Shown: positions 29,003 to 35,511 of the stretch, one piece after another
How the letters are laid out: each line of letters starts with the position of its first letter
How positions within the stretch are numbered: position 1 is the stretch's first letter
Assembly (NCBI RefSeq): GCF_019711395.1
Contig: NZ_JAIGNL010000001.1
Span: forward strand, 248,001 to 312,000
Reading direction: 5' to 3'
Source of the DNA: Qipengyuania xiapuensis
GTDB lineage: Bacteria > Pseudomonadota > Alphaproteobacteria > Sphingomonadales > Sphingomonadaceae
Length of the DNA stretch: 64,000 bases
Notes under the pieces: generated by a model
Seen by the model: the letters and a program-made list of their open reading frames with translations, nothing else
Database searches by the model: none
Told to the model about the DNA's origin: nothing
Made by a program: the position numbers and the translations under genes

Positions 29003-29724
29003 GCGCCCGTTCCTCCACGCCGCGGCGGGTATTTGAGCGCGCCGGTCGGATCGAGCATCGTCCCGTTGCTCAGCCGCATGATCAGGCTGTCGGGCACCTT
29101 GCGCAGCAATTGCAGGTCGTGGGTCGCCACCACCACGGTCGTGCCGAGGCGGTTGAGCGCCTCGAACAGCCGCATGAGCTTCAATGCCATGTCGGGATCG
29201 ACGTTGCCGGTCGGTTCGTCGGCCACGAGGATCTCGGGCCGCCCGATGACCGCGCGCGCAATCGCGACGCGCTGCTGCTCGCCGCCCGAGAGCGTGGCGG
29301 GGCGCGCATTGGCGCGATTGGCGAGACCGACCCATTCGAGCATGTCCTCGACCGGACCGCGCAGGTCGGCTTCGCGTACGCCCGAGACACGCAGCGGCAG
29401 GGCAATGTTGTCGAACGCGGACAAGTGGTCGACGAGCCGGAAGTCCTGGAACACCACGCCCATCCGGCGGCGATAGGCGGGCAGCTTGTCGCGCGGCAGG
29501 GTGATGACGTCGCGTCCGAACATGCGGATCGCCCCGCGCGACGGGCGCTGGGCGAGGTACAGCAACTTTAGAAGCGAAGTCTTGCCCGCGCCGCTTTCGC
29601 CGGTGAGGAAGTAGAACCGCCCGGAAAACAGCGTGAACGAAATATTCGACAGGACCTCGCGCTCGGTTCCGTAGCGCAGTCCGACATTATCGAACTGCAC
29701 GATATCGCTTTCCGCGACGCTCAC
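28999..29724 (-). CDS. ftsE: Cell division ATP-binding protein FtsE
   Basis: This is the ATPase of the FtsEX complex. The 241-aa product has the Walker A GESGAGKTSLLKLL, the Q-loop VVFQDFRLVDHLS, the signature LSGGEQQRVAIARAV, Walker B ILVADEPTG and the switch His in VVATHDLQLL. QDFRLVDHLSAFDNIALPLR is characteristic of FtsE. It starts with GTG at 29724 and heads the ftsE-ftsX-ydcF-plsC string. It is divergent from the zinc-ribbon membrane protein gene, with 160 bases between. Confidence 0.95.
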   Translation of the reverse strand: MSVAESDIVQFDNVGLRYGTEREVLSNISFTLFSGRFYFLTGESGAGKTSLLKLLYLAQRPSRGAIRMFGRDVITLPRDKLPAYRRRMGVVFQDFRLVDHLSAFDNIALPLRVSGVREADLRGPVEDMLEWVGLANRANARPATLSGGEQQRVAIARAVIGRPEILVADEPTGNVDPDMALKLMRLFEALNRLGTTVVVATHDLQLLRKVPDSLIMRLSNGTMLDPTGALKYPPRRGGTGA

Positions 29725-29884
29725 CGCGGGCTCTTGGCCGATTGGGGAAGGGGAAATACCGGGCTCATTGCTTTAATTGGGGCCTATAACCCCCCTTCGG
29801 TGTGGAAAAAAGCCGCTTAGGCCTTTCGCGCACAGCTCCGCCGCTTGTCGTGATTCGCCAGCCCCGATAGAGCCTCTGTTCACC

Positions 29885-30715
29885 ATGATTATTGCCTGCC
29901 CGGCCTGCAGCACCCGTTATGTCGTGCCCGACAGCGCCATCGGCGTCGATGGCCGGACCGTGCGCTGCGCCAAGTGCAAGCATTCGTGGTTCCAGGAAGG
30001 ATCGAGCGCGGAAGCGGTGAGCGAGAGCGAAGCTGTTACTGCTCCGGCGCCCGCTCCCGCGCCTCCACCACCACCGCAGCCCGAGCCTGCCGACGAGGTC
30101 GCCGAGAGCGAACTTGTACCGCCGGCAAGCGCCCGCGAGAGCCTGCCCGATTTCGACGAGACGCCGCCCCCGTCCTACGACGAGCCCGCGCACCGCGAGC
30201 CCAGTTTCGACGCTGAGCCCGAAGAAGAGCCCGTCCACGAAGACGATCTCGTTTCGCGGTTCGACCGTTCGCCGCCCTTCGGCCCGCGCCGCAATACGCT
30301 GAAGCTCTGGACCTGGGCCGCAGCGATCTTCGCCCTGCTGGCGGCAGGCGCACTGTTCGCGATGACGCGCTACGGCACGCCAACCTGGTGGCCGGTTGAA
30401 AAGCCGCTGTTCGGCGAGGCCCAGCCCGACCTTCAGATTGCATTCCCGGCCGACCAGCAGCGCTGGCGCGAGCTGGAGAACAAGACCTGGATGTTCACCG
30501 CCCGCATCGAGGTGACCAACACCGCCCGCGAGGCGCGCAAGCTTCCGCCGGTGCTGATCGTCATGCTCGACCAGCGCGAGCGCCAGGTTTACAGCTGGGT
30601 GGTGCAGCCCCCGCAGCCCACGCTCGCCCCCGGGGAGACGATCACGATCGACGAAGCGCGGACCGATGTGCCGCGCGGAGCGGTCTATGCCGACGTGGGT
30701 TGGGCCCCTCTCTGA
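29885..30715 (+). CDS. Zinc-ribbon membrane protein (MJ0042/DUF3426 type)
   Basis: The 276-aa product opens with an MJ0042-type zinc ribbon, CPACSTRYVVPDSAIG then VRCAKCKHSWFQ (C-x2-C, C-x2-C). A Pro/Glu/Ala-rich linker (residues about 45-125) and one transmembrane helix (LWTWAAAIFALLAAGALFAM) follow. The C-terminal domain (WMFTARIEVTNTAREARKLP then VYSWVVQPPQPTLAPGETI) is typical of DUF3426-like ligands. This layout is common in alphaproteobacteria, where the zinc ribbon is cytoplasmic and the beta domain is periplasmic. Function is unknown. The ATG at 29885 is chosen because the ribbon starts right there. It is divergent from ftsE. Confidence 0.85.
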   Translation: MIIACPACSTRYVVPDSAIGVDGRTVRCAKCKHSWFQEGSSAEAVSESEAVTAPAPAPAPPPPPQPEPADEVAESELVPPASARESLPDFDETPPPSYDEPAHREPSFDAEPEEEPVHEDDLVSRFDRSPPFGPRRNTLKLWTWAAAIFALLAAGALFAMTRYGTPTWWPVEKPLFGEAQPDLQIAFPADQQRWRELENKTWMFTARIEVTNTAREARKLPPVLIVMLDQRERQVYSWVVQPPQPTLAPGETITIDEARTDVPRGAVYADVGWAPL

Positions 30716-30737
30716 ACGCATAGTCGAAAATAGGTGC

Positions 30738-30766
30738 TTGCCGCCCTGCGAAGCTGTTGCTAGGGG
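30738..30766 (+). promoter_or_regulatory. Possible promoter of tRNA-Leu
   Basis: TTGCCG at 30738-30743 and TAGGGG at 30761-30766 are spaced by 17 bases. Initiation about 7 bases later would leave a leader near 58 nt before the tRNA. The -10 is weak, so this is tentative. Confidence 0.3.
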
Positions 30767-30793
30767 CGCGCTCCTACCGGCGGGAGCAGCTGG

Positions 30794-30807
30794 TCTCACA
30801 TGTGAGA
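30794..30807. repeat. 14-bp perfect palindrome upstream of tRNA-Leu
   Basis: TCTCACATGTGAGA reads the same on both strands. It lies 23 bases before the tRNA, downstream of the presumed promoter. It could be an operator, or a stem in the tRNA leader that helps processing. Confidence 0.45.
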
Positions 30808-30830
30808 TTCGCTTCCGATGCAGACTGTGT

Positions 30831-30917
30831 GCGGTCGTGGCGGAACTGGTAGACGCGCAACGTTGAGGTCGTTGTGGCCGCAAGGCCGTGGAAGTTCGAG
30901 TCTTCTCGACCGCACCA
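30831..30917 (+). tRNA. tRNA-Leu (anticodon GAG)
   Basis: The 87-base sequence folds as a class II tRNA. The acceptor stem is GCGGTCG/CGACCGC with ACCA encoded. The D-arm has GGTAGACGC, typical of tRNA-Leu. The anticodon stem is CAACG/CGTTG, with loop TTGAGGT giving anticodon GAG. The long variable arm contains GTGGCCGCAAGGCCGT, and the T-loop is TTCGAGT. It reads CUC and CUU codons. CUC is a major leucine codon in this GC-rich genome. No neighbouring tRNA and no sign of an integrated element at its 3' end. Confidence 0.95.
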
Positions 30918-31020
30918 ACAGTCCCCTTCACGCGAAGGGGGCAAGCCTTTCGAAAAATCAAGCACTTGCGCTTGGCGCATCCATGCTGCACTCCCTTGTG
31001 TTCAACGGGAGGGGGAGCGG

Positions 31021-32370
31021 ATGCACAAGGCTGCGTTCGGCGTGCTTTTGTCTGTCTGCCTGGCATCGTCTGCGCTCGCGCGCGATGCCGCGGACGATCC
31101 CTTCCTGGCTTACGAATCCGGACAATACGCCGAAGCGGCCCGCGCGGCAGAGGATGCTCTCGCCCGCGATCCGGACAATTCCGTCTGGTGGGCCCTGATT
31201 GGCGAGGCGCGCGCGAAGCTGGATCAGCACGCCGATGCGGCGGAGGCCTTCTTCAATGCCGCGAAGAACGAGACCGATGCCGAGCGCCGGAGCTATCTCC
31301 TGCGTGCGCAGGCCTTGCAGCTTGTCAGCGCGGGCAGGCGGGATGAGGCGCGGGTTGTCGTCGGCTCCGCCCTGGCGGATGATGCCCTTGAGGCGCGAAG
31401 CTCGCTCGACTGGGCGATGGTCGCCATCTCGGCAGGCGACGATGCGGCGGCACAGGCCATCCTAGCTGACGAGGCGCTGTACTCAGGGTTCTCGCGCCAG
31501 AGTGCTCTCGACGCGGGATACAGTGCCAAGCGCGAAGGGCTCGATGCGCGCGCCGTGCGGTTCTTCGAAATCGGGCTGGCGCTCGACGAAGATGAACCGG
31601 AGCCGCTCTCGCCAGCGAAACGCAACGCCATTCGCCGCGAGACCCGCGAGCTTTCGCGTGACTGGGCCTTTCTCTTGCAGGCGGGCTACAGCTCTGCCGA
31701 TCGGCCCATCGGTCCCGTCAGCCTGCCGCTCGGCAATGACGAGGCATGGCAGGTGGGCGCCGAGGTTTCGCGCCGTATCGGGGGATGGCGCAACGGCCGG
31801 CCCGTCAGCGTCTTTGCGCGGGTTTTCCAGTCCGAGTTCCTGTCGGGCGATGCGGCGACACGCGATACGACGCAGGGCTGGGTGGGAATTCGTTACAAGC
31901 CCATTGCTTCGCTCAACCTCAATCTCGAGGCGAGCAGGCTTGTGGCCATCGACGATGAAGCGCTGGACGACTGGTCGCTGCGCGCCCTTGTCTCGGGCGG
32001 GCGGGGCCTCGAGCCGGAAACCGGCAAGCGCAACTGGACCTACGCACATTACTATGCCGACGCATCCTACCTGCTCGATGCAGACGTCACCTATGCGGTG
32101 GCGGAAGGCCGATTCGGACGCTCTTTCTTCATCGACGGGGGCGCGACCACGCTTACTCCCTATGCGGTTGCGCGTGCCGACCTCGATACAGGCCGGATCG
32201 CGGAGGAAGCCATCGGCGCAGGCGCCGGGATGTCGCTGCGCCACTGGTTCGATGAAACCGAAACCAGCGCGGCGCGGGGCTTCATCGACTTGGATGTCCA
32301 GGCCCGCGAGCGGATCGCGGGGAGCGAGCGGGCATCAGGCGTGATGGTGACCATGACGATTGGGCGTTGA
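31021..32370 (+). CDS. TPR/beta-barrel exported protein, NfrA C-terminus-like
   Basis: The 449-aa product has a signal peptide (AAFGVLLSVCLASSALA). The N-terminal part (residues about 25-210) consists of TPR-like helical repeats (FLAYESGQYAEAARAAEDAL, then WWALIGEARAKLDQHADAAE). The C-terminal part looks like a beta-barrel (GWVGIRYKPIASLNLNLEAS, then RGFIDLDVQARERIAG, ending in VMVTMTIGR). This layout resembles the C-terminal domain of NfrA (phage N4 adsorption protein A) and related exopolysaccharide-export pores of the PgaA type. Those couple TPRs to an outer-membrane barrel. No partner glycosyltransferase (NfrB-like) lies nearby. GGGAGGGGG precedes the ATG at 31021. It overlaps the convergent patatin gene by 36 bases. 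Confidence 0.72.
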   Translation: MHKAAFGVLLSVCLASSALARDAADDPFLAYESGQYAEAARAAEDALARDPDNSVWWALIGEARAKLDQHADAAEAFFNAAKNETDAERRSYLLRAQALQLVSAGRRDEARVVVGSALADDALEARSSLDWAMVAISAGDDAAAQAILADEALYSGFSRQSALDAGYSAKREGLDARAVRFFEIGLALDEDEPEPLSPAKRNAIRRETRELSRDWAFLLQAGYSSADRPIGPVSLPLGNDEAWQVGAEVSRRIGGWRNGRPVSVFARVFQSEFLSGDAATRDTTQGWVGIRYKPIASLNLNLEASRLVAIDDEALDDWSLRALVSGGRGLEPETGKRNWTYAHYYADASYLLDADVTYAVAEGRFGRSFFIDGGATTLTPYAVARADLDTGRIAEEAIGAGAGMSLRHWFDETETSAARGFIDLDVQARERIAGSERASGVMVTMTIGR

Positions 32371-33738
32371 GCGCGGGTCGAGCGTCGCCATTTCCCACCA
32401 GGGGCCGCCTTCGCGTTCGACCTTGTGACGGCCGAGGTCGCGCAGGCACGCCATGAAGGCGGGCTTGAACATCTCGCTTTCCTTGCTGCAGTCCGCGCCT
32501 TCGCACTGGCATTCGAAATCGTCGTAGCCGTCGGCCGTCGTCACCCAGATGCGGCCGTGCGGATTGAGCAGGCGCAGGTTGGCGATGGCGCCGATCTCGC
32601 TCTCGTTGACCAGCAGGTCGTAGCCGCGCTGGCCATTGGCGAGAGGGCCGTCATTCGCATCGAGATCGGGGTCGGGCTTGCGCACGGTCGGGCCGTTGCG
32701 GACCACGAAGAAATCGGGCGTGACTTCTTCCTGCTCGTGACCCGCGGGGTTCTCGTCGTCGGGGTGTCCCGCCTGCCTGCGAACCTCGTCGTGCATGGCT
32801 TCCATCGCGCGTTCGAAGAAGACCGAACGCCGTACGCCGCCGTCATAGAGCGAGCGGTCGCCATGCTTGCTCTTGGTGACGCGGAGCTGCTGGTGGAACA
32901 CCGGCATGGCGGACGACGCCATGGTCGCCGCAGTGAGCGCATCGACGGCGCTTTCCCAGTTGGGAGCGTCGCGCACCAGCCCGCGTACGTCGACATAATG
33001 GAACAGGCCGCAATGTGCCTCCACGAATCCGATGTAGCCGGCGATCGAGCTGTCGCGGATCGCCTCGAGCATGGTCGGATCGCCGTTCTCGAAGACGGCA
33101 TTGCGGATGCGCTTGCGCAAAGGACCGGTGCCGGCCTGCGCGCCGCGCAGCAGCATCTGGATCATGCCGCGATTGTCGACGACATCGCTCTCCTTGGTCG
33201 GCGAGTAACCCCATTCAAGCCGCTCCATCGCGTAGCGGCGGGTCTCCTCCTTCGCCTTGCCGTCGAGTGCGACCATCAGCAGGATCGTCTGAAGCGAGCC
33301 GGTCGAAATGCCGGTGATGATGCGCACGTTGTTGATCGCCAGGCCATTGGGGCTGCGATCGTGGAGCGTCTTGAACAGTCCCGCGCCATAGGCACCCCAC
33401 TGCCCGCCGCCCGACAGCATCAGCACCTTCTCGCGCTCGCTCATCGCGGCCTCTTCGGCCTTTGGGCGCGGCGCGCTCTTCAACGCGGGGGCCGCAGCGC
33501 GCGTGACCATGTCCTTGAACTCGCCCGCCATGGGATCGGGCTCTTCATCGTGATGGTCGACCACCGCGTCGCGCTGGATGTCGCGGATGAAGCGGCTGGG
33601 CGCTGCATGGTGGACGTGGTCGTGGAAATGCTCGCAGGGGATTTCCTGCGGCCCCCAGTTGAGCCAGCGGCGCAGGAAAAGGAAGCCGCCGACAAGCACT
33701 GCGATGGTCGCGATGGCGATGAGAATTGTCTGCAACAT
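32335..33738 (-). CDS. Membrane-anchored patatin-like phospholipase
   Basis: The 467-aa product has an N-terminal membrane helix (residues about 3-24, TILIAIATIAVLVGGFLFL). A His-rich linker (CEHFHDHVHH, then VVDHHDEEPD) follows, then a patatin domain. The oxyanion loop is SGGGQWGAYGAG (109-120), the nucleophile elbow is GISTG with Ser145, and the dyad Asp sits in YDGG near residue 297. The domain would cleave acyl esters of phospholipids or other lipids. The C-terminal part contains FECQCEGADCSKES with four cysteines, and ends in NRHGHHHA, both unusual for patatins and suggestive of metal binding. It is divergent from an FAD oxidoreductase gene with 144 bases between. Confidence 0.85.
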   Translation of the reverse strand: MLQTILIAIATIAVLVGGFLFLRRWLNWGPQEIPCEHFHDHVHHAAPSRFIRDIQRDAVVDHHDEEPDPMAGEFKDMVTRAAAPALKSAPRPKAEEAAMSEREKVLMLSGGGQWGAYGAGLFKTLHDRSPNGLAINNVRIITGISTGSLQTILLMVALDGKAKEETRRYAMERLEWGYSPTKESDVVDNRGMIQMLLRGAQAGTGPLRKRIRNAVFENGDPTMLEAIRDSSIAGYIGFVEAHCGLFHYVDVRGLVRDAPNWESAVDALTAATMASSAMPVFHQQLRVTKSKHGDRSLYDGGVRRSVFFERAMEAMHDEVRRQAGHPDDENPAGHEQEEVTPDFFVVRNGPTVRKPDPDLDANDGPLANGQRGYDLLVNESEIGAIANLRLLNPHGRIWVTTADGYDDFECQCEGADCSKESEMFKPAFMACLRDLGRHKVEREGGPWWEMATLDPRSTPNRHGHHHA

Positions 33739-33882
33739 GCTCTTTCCCCCATGGATGTTGCCTTGCACGCTGATTGCGCGTCGTTTTTAACCAATAGCCT
33801 GCGCGAAGGAAGGCGGTATTGGTTACTGCCGACATTCGTCGCTTTTGCAGCGCGGCAGGGTTCGCGACCGGGGGGGAAGCAT

Positions 33883-35502
33883 ATGACGCAGATCGAGAAG
33901 AAATTCGGCGGACCTTGGATCAACGAGCATCGCTCGATCGCGAAGATCCACCGCCGCAAGTACGAGCTGCAAGAAGATGCCGGCGACGACGTCGCCCACG
34001 AGCTGGCCGGAAGGGGTCGCATCCTGCGCGAATTCATCAGGTCCGAGGCCGATCGCGACCGCGAATTGTGCATCACCGGATCGGGCTGGTCGCAGAGCGA
34101 TCTCTACTACAATTTCTCCACCCTCGTGACGACGGACAATGACCACGGGATCTGGGAGATTCCCGATGAAGCCTTCCGCGAAGGCGTGGAGGGTCGCCAC
34201 CGCTACGCGATGGTCACCGGCGGCACCAAGATTTACCAGTTGATGGACTGGCTGGGGCGGAGCGGGCGCGATTTGTCGCTGCGCACTGCCGGATCGCACA
34301 AGGGACAGTCGCTGGCTGGCATCGTTGGCACCGGCTCGCATGGCTCGACGCTCAAGGAGACCGGCTGCGAAACGCATATCCGCGGCATGGTGCTCTCGCG
34401 CGGCAAGAACCGTGACGTCTGGCTCGGCTCGCCCGACCACCCGGTCCTGCGCGACGACTGGATCGAGGAGTTCGCCTCGGTCGGCGACAGCGCGATGTTT
34501 GCCGATGCGCTGGTCCATCTGGGCGGCATGGGCTTCGTCTCGGCCTATCTGATCGAGGCGGTGGACGAGTTCTACTGCGGCCTCGTCAAGCGCGCCCGCG
34601 TCCTGCCCGACAACTGGTTCGAGCTGGTCGAGCAGGGCCGTTTCGCCGAGGCGGTGGGCGACATCACCGATGGCCGGGACCCGCATTACTACGAACTGAC
34701 CTTCGATCCCTTCGACGGGCTCGGCCACGAGGTCTGCGAGACCATCTGGACTGAATATGCCGCTGCGACGAAACCCGACAATCTCGGCGGGCAGGTCAAC
34801 CGCACCACGCTCGAAGCGATCAGTGAGAAGGGCGCCAAGGGCCTGATCGGCGTCACCAAGCACGAGGACATCGACGCGAACCCCCTCCCGGCGGAAGACA
34901 TCGAAGGCCGTATCCGCGATCTCATCGATGTGCCCAGGCAGATTTTCGACGACTTCAAGGACAACGCCTGCGACGAGCGCGACACGCCGCGCACGCTCGC
35001 CCAGCTGACCGCCGAATGGCAACCGCACCGGCTGATGAACATTCGCGTCGACGTCTACAATGCCGCGCTAGCCGTCCCGCGCGAACGGCTGGGCGAGGTG
35101 ATGAAGATCGCGATGGACATGGCCGAGGGCGAGGGCAACATCCGCCAGTTCAGCAAGGACTTCGTCTATACCGTCCGCTTCGCGAAGAAGAGCCCGGCGA
35201 CGATGGGATTCCTCAAGTTCGAGGACAATGCGATCATCAATATCGACGGGCTACCGAAAAACTTCATTCTCGGCACCGATGCGCCGATGGCAGCCGAGCA
35301 TCTGCAGCACCTTTTGAAGAAGGCGGACATCCCCTTCACCATGCACTGGGGCAAGGATGCGCAGCTCGGCGCGAAGGCGATCAGGGAGCAGTATGGCCTT
35401 GCGGTCGACCGCTACCGCGCCACCCGCGAAGCCTTGCTCGAAGAAAATGCCGAGGTATTCGTCTCGCCCGCACTCGAACAATGGGGCCTTGGCGAGGACT
35501 GA
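33883..35502 (+). CDS. FAD-binding oxidoreductase, VAO/PCMH type
   Basis: The 539-aa protein has a PCMH-type FAD domain: CITGSGWSQSDLYYNFS (first FAD loop), MVTGGTKIYQLMDWLGRSG, and SLAGIVGTGSHGSTLKETG (the pyrophosphate loop with the GSHGS element seen in aldonolactone oxidases). The C-terminal 250 residues carry a substrate domain I do not recognise (HYYELTFDPFDGLGHEVCET, then DFVYTVRFAKKSPATMGF). Relatives include D-arabinono-1,4-lactone and alditol oxidases, but the substrate is unknown. ATG at 33883 is fixed by GGGGGGAAGC just upstream. The divergent patatin gene makes a lipid-related role possible. Confidence 0.78.
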   Translation: MTQIEKKFGGPWINEHRSIAKIHRRKYELQEDAGDDVAHELAGRGRILREFIRSEADRDRELCITGSGWSQSDLYYNFSTLVTTDNDHGIWEIPDEAFREGVEGRHRYAMVTGGTKIYQLMDWLGRSGRDLSLRTAGSHKGQSLAGIVGTGSHGSTLKETGCETHIRGMVLSRGKNRDVWLGSPDHPVLRDDWIEEFASVGDSAMFADALVHLGGMGFVSAYLIEAVDEFYCGLVKRARVLPDNWFELVEQGRFAEAVGDITDGRDPHYYELTFDPFDGLGHEVCETIWTEYAAATKPDNLGGQVNRTTLEAISEKGAKGLIGVTKHEDIDANPLPAEDIEGRIRDLIDVPRQIFDDFKDNACDERDTPRTLAQLTAEWQPHRLMNIRVDVYNAALAVPRERLGEVMKIAMDMAEGEGNIRQFSKDFVYTVRFAKKSPATMGFLKFEDNAIINIDGLPKNFILGTDAPMAAEHLQHLLKKADIPFTMHWGKDAQLGAKAIREQYGLAVDRYRATREALLEENAEVFVSPALEQWGLGED

Positions 35503-35511
35503 CGCTGCTGC

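Noticed and set aside
30831..30917. Attachment site for an integrated element at tRNA-Leu
   Set aside because: There is no integrase gene nearby and no repeat of the tRNA 3' end seen in the window.
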